A DNA stretch of 64,000 nt from Chitinispirillum alkaliphilum (GCA_001045525.1 LDWW01000019.1:1-64000); one strand, 5' to 3'. Numbered from the stretch's first letter, positions 17,301-28,421 are shown. Notes: generated by a model not told the origin, from the letters alone. Numbers and translations: made by a program.

Positions 17301-20131
17301 TTGGTTTCAATGAAATTTTCAGATTTATAAATGTTGCCAAACAGAGAGATCATTGCACATGTGTCATTATCAAAAATCATGGCACCGGGAATAAGCTGAG
17401 TAACTTTTTGCATAACCTGATCGAAATCAGCTTCCGGCTCATCTATTACAAGTGATATATCACTTAAACATTTCAGTTCTTTCACCCTCTGCGCCAAGGC
17501 GTCAGTCTGTTTTTTCAGGTTTTCACGCATGCAGTACTCTTCTGTCACATCTCTGAAAACAAGTACAGCACCCATGACCTCTTCATCGAGATTTTTTACC
17601 GGTGCGCAACTGTCGGCAATCTGGTACTCAGTTCCATTTTTTGAAATAAGGAGAGTGTGATTAGCAAGCTCAAGGGTTTCACCTGTGGAGAGGACCTTTT
17701 CGATCGGGTTGAAAGCAGGTGAACGATCCCTTGCATCTACAATCCTGAAAACCTCATTGAAGGGTCTTCCATAAGCCTCCTGGCTACTCCAGCCTGTGAG
17801 TGCCTCAGCCACACAGTTGATGCTATTTACATTTCCCAATTGATCGGTACAGATAACACCATCGCCCATCGAACGCAATGTTGCTTCGAAGCGTTCTTTA
17901 AGTATCTTCTGTTCCTCTTCGGCCATTTTCTGATCGGTAATATCCTGCACAATCCCCTTAGAGCGAAGTGGTTTGTTTTGTGCGTCAAACTCAGTACTGC
18001 AGATCTCCTTCACCCACTTTATCCTTCCATCCTTCATGAGCAACCGGTGTACAATTTCATAAGGCGTTTGATTTTGAAGAGATCCATTGTATGCTTCATC
18101 AACAATTTCCCTGTCTTCAGGATGAATTACATGAAGGAAAGCATCATAGGAAGCACCAAAACATGACGAATCGATCTCAAAGATTTCGAATATCTCTTCT
18201 GACCATTGGAGAGCACCACTTTGACAATCAAGATCCCATCTTCCCATGCGCGCGATTTTTTCTGCCTGGATAAGATCATCCATATTCTCCCGAAGCTTTT
18301 TTTCCATTCTTTTCCGGTCGGTTATGTCAAATTTATACTCTGTAACCAACCAATCCCCACTTGAGTTTTGGAAAGGGATTGTATGACATTCAACGATACG
18401 GTTGTCTTCTTTGGGCATTGTCTGTTCCCTAACCACCCTTTTTTTAGTTTCCAGAGCCTGGGGTATTCCACAGGTCTGGCATGGTTTGTCAGCATCTCTG
18501 AAATAGGTATAGCATTTTTTCCCATCCGGTTTTCCATAAATTTTTTCCCAGGTAGAATTGACATATTTCAAATTGTAATTTGTATCAATAATATCGATAC
18601 CGGTTTTTGTAGATTGTAATATGAATTCAATATGATTCATCTGCTCTTTCAATTCCTCACGCAACCTGTACTCTTCAGAGACATTTCTGAACACCAGTAC
18701 AGCTCCTACAATACTCCCATCTACAGATCGTATAGGAGCACAACTATCGGCAATGTGTATCTCTTCACCATTCTTTGCAATGAGAACAGTATGATTGGCC
18801 AGCTCAACGGATTTTCCTGTTTGCAACACTTTTTGTACGGGATTGAAAGCGGGAGAGCGGTCACAGGCATCTATGATGTTAAATACCTTTGTGAATTTAA
18901 CCCCGCGGACTTCATAATCACTCCAGCCTGTGAGGGTTTCTGCAACTTTGTTCAGAGCTGTTACATTAGATTCTGTGTCAACCGAAATAACTCCATCCCC
19001 CATTGATTTAAGAGTGGCCTCAAGGTATTCCGTAAGTTCGTTTTGCTTAGCTATGTAAGAGTTTATCTTGCTGTCGGTTATGCCGAGTACCTTGTAAAAA
19101 AACAAAAACAGCACAGTTAAGAGAAAGGTAGCTGTATAAAAAACAATCCATTTCATTTGGGCAAAATCGCCCTGCAGATCTGTAATGTCAAGTATTTTTA
19201 TCAAGTGCCCTATTTCCTCCCCGGACACATCAGTAACAGGTGTGACCATTACACGTACAAAGAGGTCATCAAAGGATACTTTTTCAGACAACTTACCCTT
19301 AAGATTTTCTGATTCAACAATGAATTGTTCCAGTTCCTGAGGATAATGGTCCTGGGAATAGTAGATCAAAGCTTTTTCAGAAAAGCGTTTCCAGTTATAA
19401 TCCCTTCCAAGCATTTTCATGCCAGACAACCAGTCTTCTTTAACAAGTTCTGATTTATTTATTGCAACAGCCAATTCAATATTATCTTGCTTATGAGCAG
19501 AGAGAAAAATGTCCTCTATCTCTTTACCAAGCTCTATAAACCCTATAACCCGCTCCTGCACGATCACAGGCTTAACAGATCTTAATGTAAATGTTCCAAG
19601 TGGTCCAAGCTCCCAACCTGAAGAGATCTGCCGTGTGGCCTTGGCCTCAAGTGCTGTGAAACGGTTGATTGTATCGCCTCTTTTTTCAGGATTATGAACA
19701 CGGAGAAAACATACGAGTGCGGAGTCGAGAAAATATAGGTGCGTAATCTGACTTTTTTCTTTGAACTGGGTGAACACATTTTCAAACTCTTCATAGAGAC
19801 CAAATTTATCTTTTGAAGCGAGAGCTGGTCCCAAATCTGAACTGTTCACTATGTTTACAAGCAGCATTTCAAGCATTCGCGTTTCCCTGGTCTTTATCTC
19901 ATAAAGATTTGACATGGTTTTCTCGAAAATGGTTGCTGTTTTTTGAGTCTGCCAGTTTTCCCACATTGTGAAAAGAGTAAATGAGAACCCGGATACAAGG
20001 ATTAGAGATATTAGTGTAAAAGGGAGAAGGAGTTTTTTTCGTACAGTTCTGTTTTCTTTTACCTCTTCAGTGCTCCGTTTTCCGGTAATGACATTTTTTA
20101 TCAAACCAAAAGTCTTGCTTGATATCATCAC
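14342..20131 (-). CDS. Giant hybrid sensor histidine kinase (6 PAS, GAF, HisKA-HATPase, 2 REC, Hpt)
   Basis: A 1929-residue membrane hybrid kinase. TM1 (about 34-54) and TM2 (about 327-348) bracket a ~270-residue periplasmic sensor region. Cytoplasmic order: PAS1 (360-490), PAS2 (498-607), PAS3 (625-735), PAS4 (745-867), GAF-like (885-1000), PAS5 (1008-1128), PAS6 (1137-1250), HisKA with His1293, HATPase (GTGLGL), REC1 (Asp1584), REC2 (Asp1729) and Hpt (His1874). PAS1 and PAS4 are recent duplicates of each other (shared SMGDGVI and RSPAFNP...ADSCAP). PAS2 and PAS6 contain Cys clusters (CYTYF...CQTC; CCFTH...CPPENCP). A full phosphorelay is thus on one chain. It is the last gene of the che run, 192 bp after cheB and past a hairpin, so it may be transcribed separately. 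Confidence 0.93.
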   Translation of the reverse strand: MMISSKTFGLIKNVITGKRSTEEVKENRTVRKKLLLPFTLISLILVSGFSFTLFTMWENWQTQKTATIFEKTMSNLYEIKTRETRMLEMLLVNIVNSSDLGPALASKDKFGLYEEFENVFTQFKEKSQITHLYFLDSALVCFLRVHNPEKRGDTINRFTALEAKATRQISSGWELGPLGTFTLRSVKPVIVQERVIGFIELGKEIEDIFLSAHKQDNIELAVAINKSELVKEDWLSGMKMLGRDYNWKRFSEKALIYYSQDHYPQELEQFIVESENLKGKLSEKVSFDDLFVRVMVTPVTDVSGEEIGHLIKILDITDLQGDFAQMKWIVFYTATFLLTVLFLFFYKVLGITDSKINSYIAKQNELTEYLEATLKSMGDGVISVDTESNVTALNKVAETLTGWSDYEVRGVKFTKVFNIIDACDRSPAFNPVQKVLQTGKSVELANHTVLIAKNGEEIHIADSCAPIRSVDGSIVGAVLVFRNVSEEYRLREELKEQMNHIEFILQSTKTGIDIIDTNYNLKYVNSTWEKIYGKPDGKKCYTYFRDADKPCQTCGIPQALETKKRVVREQTMPKEDNRIVECHTIPFQNSSGDWLVTEYKFDITDRKRMEKKLRENMDDLIQAEKIARMGRWDLDCQSGALQWSEEIFEIFEIDSSCFGASYDAFLHVIHPEDREIVDEAYNGSLQNQTPYEIVHRLLMKDGRIKWVKEICSTEFDAQNKPLRSKGIVQDITDQKMAEEEQKILKERFEATLRSMGDGVICTDQLGNVNSINCVAEALTGWSSQEAYGRPFNEVFRIVDARDRSPAFNPIEKVLSTGETLELANHTLLISKNGTEYQIADSCAPVKNLDEEVMGAVLVFRDVTEEYCMRENLKKQTDALAQRVKELKCLSDISLVIDEPEADFDQVMQKVTQLIPGAMIFDNDTCAMISLFGNIYKSENFIETKWSMKRDLSVKNSIEGKLIICYLNREQNEEKPFLKEEEKLIDLIALQLRNFIERRQIRKELQDKNELFELSIRGSRDGIWDWDLRTGELYLSPRWKEIIGYKDHELPNEFATFERFLHPDDLLRVKNYIDRYLKGDIDTYETEFRYQHKDGTYRWILARGQALRDEKGKPFRMAGSHTDITGRKETEMKLLMAKEEWERTFDAVPDLIAILDKNHRVLRANKAMSEYLGKSPNQITGACCFTHVHGEKCPPENCPFSNVLKDGFVHTREMEIPQFNGIFSVTVSPLMGENRELLGCVHIARDITERKRNEQNLLETNMQLEEATMRANMMASKAEMASMAKSEFLANMSHEIRTPMNGVIGMAGLFLDTELNSEQRKFAQMIQKSGETLLRLINDILDLSRIEAGKLEIENVTFNLRVCIEDIMEIMEFKAHEKGLELILMIEPAVPPFLEGDPGRLRQIITNLVGNALKFTDQGKVEVHISIEDELENEVVMRFEIIDTGIGINKEKQSLLFSPFTQVDGSVTRKYGGTGLGLVISKRICELMGGQIGLESKEGDGSRFWFTAKFGKNHDCTTTDLQLKTGLEGIKVLVVDDQETNRFMITTLLSKWGCSYDEAEGAKKALELMHKAAQKNAPYKIALIDMLMPQIDGWMLGKEIVNSPDINDTILIMMTSVCNRGDIQKFRQSGFSGYLTKPLRENSLWECMEMALTQDTKSSDERQKTSITKHTLSESKHRKKRILLAEDNQVNQIVATKIVEKLGYRIDAVMNGKEALDALKLSHYDLVLMDIQMPEMDGVRAVELIRSGIAGERTKDIPVIAMTAHAMKEDKEKYLKAGMNDYVAKPVSPEIIESKIEKWLADDVQFAEHKETVEGESFDFFPVLNTKSFIERMMGDRELAMTISNLFVEEFPPQLELLKEFAEKKDLEHMAKQAHKLKGSSSNISAERIAEIAKAIEAACKKGDLFTATTHVEKITKEYDNLKNNLLQFQ

Positions 20132-20249
20132 TTAAGACCTTTCTGAACTTTTCGTTATCATTTGCACAGTCAACATCAGGATCTGCTAAGAAGACTGTGT
20201 TCAGAAAAATAATTTTAATAATAAACGTTTGGGGTTAGTTTTATTGAAA

Positions 20250-20277
20250 AGTGAGAAAAAAAGGGTATTTTCTCACT
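20250..20277 (-). terminator. Likely terminator of the che operon
   Basis: A 10-bp perfect stem (AGTGAGAAAA/TTTTCTCACT) between cheB and the hybrid kinase gene. On the minus strand it is followed by TTTTC, a modest T-tract. Probably ends or reduces transcription from the che genes into the kinase gene. Confidence 0.6.
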
Positions 20278-20323
20278 GACTAAAGGAAAACAGGTGGATC
20301 ATTGCAGGAGAGAGGCTTGGCTT

Positions 20324-21842
<1,519 letters not shown>

Positions 21843-21870
21843 AACACCACCTTTGTGAAAAAGATGTTTT

Positions 21871-22260
21871 CTACAATTGACTATTGTCACCCAAGACATC
21901 AATAACAGTATCCTTAAAAATCTCCGGAGTTACAGGCTTTCTCACAAAGGCCCTGACACCCTTTGACATAAGCTCCTCAACCCGTGTCTGACTTCCCTCG
22001 GTTGAAACAATGACCACAGGAGTTGAATTTATTTGTCCAGTTTTATGCATGTGGTCCACCATTTCAATACCACTCATAACCGGCATATTAATATCTGCAA
22101 ACACAATATCGATCCAGTTATTCTCCAGCATATCGAGAGCGATTTGTCCGTTTTCAGCTTCAAAGAGCTGATTAACCTCTATCCCTGACATGTTGATGGT
22201 TTTAAGAAGAACAGCCCGGATAGTTTCTGAGTCATCAACGATAAGAATGTTATATGCCAT
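21871..22260 (-). CDS. cheY: Chemotaxis response regulator CheY
   Basis: A 129-residue single receiver domain. Acidic pair D9-D10 (LIVDDSE), phospho-acceptor D56 (VFADINMPVMSG), Thr in IVSTEG and Lys in FVRKPVTP are all in place, so it is a competent receiver. The FADINMPVMSG sequence is of the diffusible-messenger type rather than a DNA-binding regulator. It is expected to carry the CheA signal to the motor or another output; no flagellar gene is in the window. It lies between cheD and cheX. Confidence 0.93.
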   Translation of the reverse strand: MAYNILIVDDSETIRAVLLKTINMSGIEVNQLFEAENGQIALDMLENNWIDIVFADINMPVMSGIEMVDHMHKTGQINSTPVVIVSTEGSQTRVEELMSKGVRAFVRKPVTPEIFKDTVIDVLGDNSQL

Positions 22261-22279
22261 ATTTATTTACCCCGTTTAA

Positions 22280-22762
22280 TTATAGCTCCTTTGTTACCCC
22301 ACCAGACCTTACAAATGTTTTTCCGGTAGAAATATCAAGAGACAATGTTCTGGATATACAACCTCCTATATCCTGAGCCTGAAGGAGAATTCCGTTTTTC
22401 CACAACAGTTTCCGTAATATGGTAAAATTACGTTCCCCAATTTTAAAATGCCCCTCAGGGTCCATGATCCGGGAACAACCGGCAGCTTTGACAATCATAT
22501 TTTTCTTTGTTGCACCTGAAGAAAAAAAATCATTGAAAAGCTGTGATACACCACTATCGACAAACATCGCAGGCTTGACCACTGACTTCTCCTTGTCAAG
22601 ACTTGCCATGGGAAGCATGCAGTGAATCATACCACCAATTTTTTCCTCGGTATCGTAAACTGTAACCCCAAGACATGAACCGAGGGAATAGGTGATAAGA
22701 CACTCTTGTGGATTGGCAGAAAGAGCCATTTCCGATATTCCGATTACAATTTTTTTTATCAT
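22280..22762 (-). CDS. cheD: Chemoreceptor glutamine deamidase CheD (second copy)
   Basis: Deamidates receptor glutamines and in many bacteria is regulated by CheC/CheX. Begins MIKKIVIGISEMALS, the usual CheD start, after an optional 10-residue extension from an ATG at 22792 that would overlap cheR by 14 bp. The catalytic Cys and Thr are in TYSLGSC and the His in GGMIHCMLP; the IGERN stretch is also seen. It is more like the short Thermotoga type than the first copy upstream. Two CheD copies flanking cheR is unusual (see findings). Exact start uncertain. Confidence 0.88.
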   Translation of the reverse strand: MIKKIVIGISEMALSANPQECLITYSLGSCLGVTVYDTEEKIGGMIHCMLPMASLDKEKSVVKPAMFVDSGVSQLFNDFFSSGATKKNMIVKAAGCSRIMDPEGHFKIGERNFTILRKLLWKNGILLQAQDIGGCISRTLSLDISTGKTFVRSGGVTKEL

Positions 22763-22778
22763 AATCCGATGCTCTGTC

Positions 22779-23582
22779 TCATTCTTTAACATAGATTGAC
22801 GGTTTTACATTTTTAAGAGTACAGAGCTGTCCGGCCAAACTCTCCGCATGTCCTACAAATAGAACTCCTCCGGGCTTTAACAGCCTCGAAATTTCCGAAA
22901 GCAATTTTCTTCTCACAGTATTATCGAAATATATCATTACATTTCTGCAGAAAACGGCATCCATTGGCCCTTTCATAGGAAATGGCGGAACAGATAGATT
23001 TAATCTTTTGAAGAGGATCTTTTCCTTGATTGCAGGGCAGACGGTGTAGGAATTTTTCCCTTCACAATCCATTTTACTGAAATATTTGTTAAGCAATGAG
23101 GAGGGTACCGCATTTACTTTCTCTAATGGGTACTCCCCGCTTTGAGCTTTGGCCAGAATTCTTGTAGAAATATCTGTTGCCAGAATCCTCACATCCACAT
23201 CACATCCGGCTGCGATATCGCTTAAAACCATTGCCATAGTATAAGGCTCTTCGCCGCTTGAGCAGGCTGCTGACCAGAACCGAAAACGCCTCTGTCCCTT
23301 ACCCAGCCACTCACTCATTTTTTCAGTTAAAAAATCGAAATGAACTGATTCCCTGAAAAATGAGGTTACATTAGTAGAGATCACATCCAAAAGATGAACA
23401 AGCTCAGTTTCAGAGGAATCTTTTTTCAGAAAATCAAGGTAATCTTTATAGTCGTTTAATTGTAACTCTCTTAAACGTTTTGAAACCCTTGCAGCAACAA
23501 GTGCCTCCTTCTTGTCCCCAAGGTTTATACCTGCTTTTTCATAAACAAGGTTCCTGAACTGTTCATAAATACTTTTGTCCAT
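22779..23582 (-). CDS. cheR: Chemotaxis protein methyltransferase CheR
   Basis: SAM-dependent methyltransferase that methylates MCP glutamates. The chosen start MDKSIYEQFRNLVYEKAG (268 residues) has GGTGG nine bases upstream and clears the end of the upstream cheD; a longer start at 23618 would overlap it. N-terminal helical domain (about 1-75), then the SAM-binding domain with FWSAACSSGEEPYTMAMVL, ATDIS, and the FCRNVMIYFD and PGGVLFVGHAESL motifs. Length is standard. It probably docks on receptors directly or through their C-terminal tails. Confidence 0.96.
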   Translation of the reverse strand: MDKSIYEQFRNLVYEKAGINLGDKKEALVAARVSKRLRELQLNDYKDYLDFLKKDSSETELVHLLDVISTNVTSFFRESVHFDFLTEKMSEWLGKGQRRFRFWSAACSSGEEPYTMAMVLSDIAAGCDVDVRILATDISTRILAKAQSGEYPLEKVNAVPSSLLNKYFSKMDCEGKNSYTVCPAIKEKILFKRLNLSVPPFPMKGPMDAVFCRNVMIYFDNTVRRKLLSEISRLLKPGGVLFVGHAESLAGQLCTLKNVKPSIYVKE

Positions 23583-23583
23583 A

Positions 23584-24087
23584 TCAGATTCCACCCTTTT
23601 TGTCGGTGTACCAGTCACTACTCCTGATATTATAAACTTTTAGCACAGCCACATGCCCCGTAATAGTGTCAAACACGATTTTTCTCCCCATAAACCCACC
23701 GGTATCTTCTGATGCAACCATTATTCTGCAATGCGCCAAAGCTTTTCTTGCAATCTTAATATTGCGCTCACCAGTGTCAAACTCCGGATCATCTGCAGGG
23801 TGAGCCCCGCCTAAAATATGAGCAATAAGATCTTCGCGTCTGCAGCCAGCCTCCTCCATCATTCTTACAAGAGAGATTATGGCGACATTTCCATAAACCG
23901 GTGTCGCCATAATCTTCTCCCTTATATAAGGATAGAGATAATGATTCATTCCCCCGTAATGCAAGCGTTTGTCCCATAAACAGACTGAAACACAACTGCC
24001 AAGCACAGTCTGCACTACTATAGGCTTTTTGCTTACATGAATGAAACCTGACCCGAGATAGTATGTCTGAATTTTATGAGATTTCAT
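23584..24087 (-). CDS. cheD: Chemoreceptor glutamine deamidase CheD (first copy)
   Basis: A 167-residue CheD. Key blocks: QTVLGSCVSVCLWD (catalytic Cys), YGGMNHYLYP (catalytic His), ILGGAHPADDPEFDTGERN, and ASEDTGGFMGRKIVFDTITG. It is more like the proteobacterial CheD type than the second copy and differs just before the catalytic Cys (no Thr six residues upstream, Gln instead). Its stop is 2 bp from the cheR start, so translation is probably coupled. Confidence 0.93.
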   Translation of the reverse strand: MKSHKIQTYYLGSGFIHVSKKPIVVQTVLGSCVSVCLWDKRLHYGGMNHYLYPYIREKIMATPVYGNVAIISLVRMMEEAGCRREDLIAHILGGAHPADDPEFDTGERNIKIARKALAHCRIMVASEDTGGFMGRKIVFDTITGHVAVLKVYNIRSSDWYTDKKGGI

Positions 24088-24228
24088 CTGACTTTTCGTC
24101 TCTCGTGTACTACATCAATTTTACCCTGATTGTCATATTTTTACAATATATATATTAATTTTTCTCCACATCCTTCCCTGCCCGGGCTCCCCCAGGCAGA
24201 CCGGAAATCCGTTTTTAAGCTGCGTTAT

Positions 24229-25692
24229 CTAAGAAGCTCCATTAACTATGGACACCAACACCTCTACCATATCATTGAGTTCCCGTGCCTGAGCAGATAA
24301 CTCCTCGCTTGCCGACGCACTTTCTTCAGCATTGGAAGCATTATTTTGTGTAACATTATCCATCTGTGCAACAGCAGTATTTATCTGATCTATCCCCTGC
24401 GCCTGTTCTTTACTTGCAGCAGCTATTTCACTTATAAGACCTGCAACTTTTTGTGCACTTTTAGAAATATTCTCCACAGCTTCTGAAGCTTCAGCACTGA
24501 CATTCACTCCCTGCTCTGCATTTTTGTGTGAGTTTTCTATAAGAGCAGCGGTATTTTTTGCTGCTTCTGCACTCCTCTGAGCAAGGTTTCTGACCTCCTC
24601 AGCCACTACAGCAAACCCCTTCCCTGCATCTCCCGCCCGTGCAGCTTCAACCGCAGCATTAAGAGCCAAAAGATTTGTCTGAAAAGCGATTTCATCAATA
24701 GTCTTTACGATTTTAGCAGTCTGATCGGAAGATTGTTTGATCTCTGCAATGACAGAATTAACCTTTAGTATCGCCTCTTTTCCGTGAATTACATTTCTTT
24801 TGGTCTCTTCCATCAACACGTTTGCCTGTGAAGAGTTGTCTGCATTATGTTTGACCATTGATGAGGATTCTTCAAGGCTGCTGGAGACCTCCTCAAGTGA
24901 AGATGCCTGTTCGTTTGCACCTTCAGCCATCTGCTGACTTGATGCGCTTACCTGACCTGATGCAGATGATACCTGCTCTGACCCTCTGCTCAGGCCATTG
25001 ATAACCGTCTCCAACTGTTTTACAATGCGGCTTCCAAATATCCATGTCACACCACTACATATCGTAATAATGACAATAAACAAAAAAACTGCATTTCTGA
25101 AAAGACCTAAAATCTCCCTTCTGACAATGCTATTAATTTCCTGCTGAGGAATTCCCAGGAATAAAATCCCAATCACTTCACCACTGTCATCTATCACAGG
25201 GTCGTAAGCTGTTACATACGGTTCACCTAAAATTTCTGCAGTTCCTACATATGTTCTTCTCTCAATTACATAACGATAAACCGATCCCCCTGACCCTAAC
25301 TGCGTACCGACAGCTCTCTGCCCATCATCAGTGCGAATGTTTGTAGAGATTCTGGTAAAGTCATTTCGATCTCTTGCAAAGATGGTAGCCACAACTCCAA
25401 GATCTTCAGATAAGCGGTCCACAACATCGAAACGCCCTGCAATAGAAACACCAGCAGAATCAGCCAGATTACCATTTTCCATACTGATATTTCCATAGTG
25501 TTTATTTACATATGTCTGCATAGATCTGACATCACCCTGAAGCTTCATATCTATTGTATAATCAGTCAGACTTCTTCCAAGCCGAAGAGCAGACCAGGAG
25601 TTTAAACTTACAAGTAATACTCCCATACCAAACATGATTATCATTACAAAACCAATTAAACGAACCTTTAATGTCAATTTTGAAGCTTTCAT
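24229..25692 (-). CDS. Methyl-accepting chemotaxis protein with Cache_3-Cache_2-type sensor
   Basis: A 487-residue transmembrane chemoreceptor. TM1 about 10-31. A periplasmic Cache_3-Cache_2-like domain (about 35-195) is seen from [26 protein letters not shown] and [20 protein letters not shown]2 about 201-222. The signalling domain follows with little or no HAMP; the conserved tip is [20 protein letters not shown]. It ends NGAS and lacks the LSQF tail found in the three other receptors here, and its sensor is unrelated to theirs. It lies after mcp of module 1 beyond an intercistronic hairpin and before cheD. Confidence 0.93.
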   Translation of the reverse strand: MKASKLTLKVRLIGFVMIIMFGMGVLLVSLNSWSALRLGRSLTDYTIDMKLQGDVRSMQTYVNKHYGNISMENGNLADSAGVSIAGRFDVVDRLSEDLGVVATIFARDRNDFTRISTNIRTDDGQRAVGTQLGSGGSVYRYVIERRTYVGTAEILGEPYVTAYDPVIDDSGEVIGILFLGIPQQEINSIVRREILGLFRNAVFLFIVIITICSGVTWIFGSRIVKQLETVINGLSRGSEQVSSASGQVSASSQQMAEGANEQASSLEEVSSSLEESSSMVKHNADNSSQANVLMEETKRNVIHGKEAILKVNSVIAEIKQSSDQTAKIVKTIDEIAFQTNLLALNAAVEAARAGDAGKGFAVVAEEVRNLAQRSAEAAKNTAALIENSHKNAEQGVNVSAEASEAVENISKSAQKVAGLISEIAAASKEQAQGIDQINTAVAQMDNVTQNNASNAEESASASEELSAQARELNDMVEVLVSIVNGAS

Positions 25693-25763
25693 TTTCTACC
25701 TCATGGTTAAAACGAATAATCTGTCCGTGACCATAAACTCCACATACAGTGTAGGGTTTACAG

Positions 25764-25803
25764 CTTTCAGGAGCTGAGCAGTAAACCTGACAGCTCCTGA
25801 AAG
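25764..25803 (-). terminator. Intercistronic 13-bp hairpin between two mcp genes
   Basis: CTTTCAGGAGCTG and CAGCTCCTGAAAG are exact inverted repeats separated by 14 nt. There is no clear T-tract on the minus strand, so it is more likely an mRNA-stabilising or attenuating hairpin than a full terminator. Confidence 0.55.
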
Positions 25804-25813
25804 ACCTTTATAA

Positions 25814-27853
25814 CTAAAACTGACTTAGTTCATCATCGTCCAGAGGAATAATCTGCTCAGGGTTTACCACTTTTTGCTCATCAGATTTTTTGTGTTCCAA
25901 TGTATTCTCTGTGGTACGCCTTTCCGGATTTTTTGGTTTCTGCAGTATATGTCTGCCAAAGGTTCCACTCTTAGGTTCAGGATTGTCTTTTTGTACAATG
26001 TGACGGGTGGTATTCACCTTTACAGAATTTTCAGCAGTTCCTCCTACAATTGCTTTAAGCTCAGCAACCATATCCTTAAGTTCGCGGGCCTGAGCAGAAA
26101 GTTCCTCACTTGCCGATGCACTCTCTTCAGCATTTGAGGCATTGGATTGAGTTACCTTGTCCATTTCTGCTACAGCAGTATTGATCTGATCTATTCCTTG
26201 TGCCTGCTCTTTGCTTGCAGCAGCAATTTCACTTATCAGACCAGCTACCTTTACAGCACTCTCAGAAATCCCCTTTACAGCTTCCGCAGCTTCAGAACTT
26301 ACAGCAACACCCTGATCGGCATTTTTTTGCGAATCCTCGATAAGTGCAGCTGTATTCTTAGCAGCTTCTGCGCTTCTCTGTGCAAGATTTCTCACCTCCT
26401 CGGCCACTACAGCAAACCCCTTCCCCGCATCACCAGCACGTGCAGCTTCAACTGCGGCATTTAGAGCCAAAAGATTTGTCTGGAAAGCAATCTCGTCTAT
26501 AGTCTTCACGATTTTTGCAGTTTCGTCTGAAGATTTTTTGATACCGTTTATTGCATGGCTCACCTTTTCAATGGAATTATTTCCCTGATCCACACGTCTT
26601 TTTGTATCATCCATTAAGCTGTTTGCCTGAGCTGCATTGTCGGCATTATGCTTTACCATGGATGAAGATTCTTCAAGACTGCTTGAAACCTCCTCAAGTG
26701 AAGATGCCTGTTCGTTTGCACCTTCAGCCATCTGCTGACTTGAAGCGCTCACCTGATGTGAAGCTGAAGAAACATGCTCAGCATCATTTGACAGTGTAGA
26801 AATGACTCTGGAAAGAGAGCGGCTTATGGATATAGCAAGAGAAAGTCCCAGCACAAGTGCGAGAGCAAAACCAATTACCATACCAAGTACAGAGAGTACG
26901 GAAGCGAATCTGCTCTGTCCCCGTGCTCTTTCCATCTCTGCATTTGCAAGATCACTGCGTATGTTTACCACGTTGTAAAGATGGGCCATTGCCTCGTGCT
27001 GAAGATCATACGCCTCTCCCATTGTCATATCTATGATGGTTTCGTGTATCTGATTAGCATCTTCAGCTATCGCAATCAATTCATCAAAATACCCAAACAC
27101 CTCTCTTGCAGCAGGCTGCATTTCAGATGCAAAAATTCTTCGTGCCTCAGCCATGTTACCATTCCTTGTGGCAGCGCGTATCGAACCGGCTGCTTCATGA
27201 AATCTGTCATGAGAAGATCTGGCGTCAGAAAGAATTCTTCTCAACTCCGGATTCCGGGTTTCAAAACGACTTAGCCAGCGGCCGAAATTACACGCCGAGG
27301 GATCATCTCCACCTTCGAAAAATTCACCCCCGAGAAGAAGATTTCCTACACGAACTTCGAGATCAAGATGATCTGCGCGGAATTGCTGTAGTTGCTGAAC
27401 TAATTCATCTGGATTTTGTATCCCTGTCTCATCAAGCTCTCTGTGAAGTTTCAAAATTTCATCATTGAAACTTGCCCACCTGGGTATTACTCTTTGAAAG
27501 CTTTCCCATTCTCTGATTTCTTCTGCAGTTCTTGGAAGAGACTCATATATCGCCATCTCATCCCTGTATCGCAACCTTGATTCGGAAAACCTTCTATACT
27601 GATTTTCTCTGAACTCCTGTGAATGCTGTAATGTAAGAAGTGTGCGTAATGACCTGACCATCCCTTCTATCTCTACCTGAGATTTAAGGACACTTTCGAT
27701 AGCAGGCAATTGACTTCCACCAATCTCCTCAACACTGTCTTCAAGAGAATTGACACTCCATAAACCTATTCCTCCTACCACAAGAGTGATAACAGCAACA
27801 ACTACAAAACCTCCGATGAGCTTCATTTTAAGACTCATTGATTTATAATTCAT
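25814..27853 (-). CDS. Methyl-accepting chemotaxis protein with periplasmic CZB-like domain (module 1)
   Basis: A 679-residue receptor. TM1 about 12-34, periplasmic four-helix-like region about 35-315, TM2 about 318-342, then the signalling coiled coil with tip [20 protein letters not shown] (about 454-473). A zinc-binding CZB-like pattern lies in the periplasmic part: H162, C188 (ACNFGRW), H215 and H219 (HDRFH), the His-Cys-His-His ligand set of CZB domains, which are usually cytoplasmic. No ordinary HAMP is seen after TM2. The C-terminus [10 protein letters not shown] is shared with the module 2 and 3 receptors. It lies directly after cheW of module 1. The ligand may be zinc or a metal-dependent oxidant, by analogy only. 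Confidence 0.92.
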   Translation of the reverse strand: MNYKSMSLKMKLIGGFVVVAVITLVVGGIGLWSVNSLEDSVEEIGGSQLPAIESVLKSQVEIEGMVRSLRTLLTLQHSQEFRENQYRRFSESRLRYRDEMAIYESLPRTAEEIREWESFQRVIPRWASFNDEILKLHRELDETGIQNPDELVQQLQQFRADHLDLEVRVGNLLLGGEFFEGGDDPSACNFGRWLSRFETRNPELRRILSDARSSHDRFHEAAGSIRAATRNGNMAEARRIFASEMQPAAREVFGYFDELIAIAEDANQIHETIIDMTMGEAYDLQHEAMAHLYNVVNIRSDLANAEMERARGQSRFASVLSVLGMVIGFALALVLGLSLAISISRSLSRVISTLSNDAEHVSSASHQVSASSQQMAEGANEQASSLEEVSSSLEESSSMVKHNADNAAQANSLMDDTKRRVDQGNNSIEKVSHAINGIKKSSDETAKIVKTIDEIAFQTNLLALNAAVEAARAGDAGKGFAVVAEEVRNLAQRSAEAAKNTAALIEDSQKNADQGVAVSSEAAEAVKGISESAVKVAGLISEIAAASKEQAQGIDQINTAVAEMDKVTQSNASNAEESASASEELSAQARELKDMVAELKAIVGGTAENSVKVNTTRHIVQKDNPEPKSGTFGRHILQKPKNPERRTTENTLEHKKSDEQKVVNPEQIIPLDDDELSQF

Positions 27854-27878
27854 ATTGAACTCCTTTTACTTTCTGATA

Positions 27879-28388
27879 TCAGCATTCTGTCGTCTTTGCA
27901 ATTGAAATTATCTCATTTTTTGACAGTACCTTATCCACATCCAGAAGCATCACCACTTTCTGGGCGGTTTTTCCCATTCCCATAATAAAATCCGTATTTA
28001 CCGATGCACCAAAAGAGGGGGAAGGCTCAATCTGATCAGCTCCAATATCAAGAACCTCACAAACTTCATCCACAATTACACCCATCACCACAGTTCTGTC
28101 TTCACTCTCCTCAACCTGCACAACTATAATGCAGCTCTTCTCAGTATCATCCTTTTTCTCCAATCCGAATTTAACCCTCAGGTCAACAACCGGAATCACT
28201 TTCCCCCGAAGATTTATCACTCCTCTGATAAAATCAGGGGTACGGGGTACATTGGTTACATTCATAATTCCAATGATCTCCTGTACTTTTAATATCTCGA
28301 TCCCATACCCCTCATCAGCAAGACTGAAAGTTAGATATTTACCCGAAATAGAGGTCATATCAACTCTGTTACCATCAGCTTGTGCCAT
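27879..28388 (-). CDS. cheW: Chemotaxis coupling protein CheW (module 1)
   Basis: A 169-residue adaptor linking receptors to CheA. A single CheW domain spans about 15-155: [49 protein letters not shown] (core surface that binds receptor and P5) and MLLDVDKVL. It sits 34 bp after cheA and 25 bp before mcp. It is about 75 percent or more alike by eye to the two other CheW proteins in the window, consistent with module duplication. Confidence 0.95.
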   Translation of the reverse strand: MAQADGNRVDMTSISGKYLTFSLADEGYGIEILKVQEIIGIMNVTNVPRTPDFIRGVINLRGKVIPVVDLRVKFGLEKKDDTEKSCIIVVQVEESEDRTVVMGVIVDEVCEVLDIGADQIEPSPSFGASVNTDFIMGMGKTAQKVVMLLDVDKVLSKNEIISIAKTTEC

Positions 28389-28421
28389 AGCTTACCCCCT
28401 TTTGATTTATGATTATCCTTC

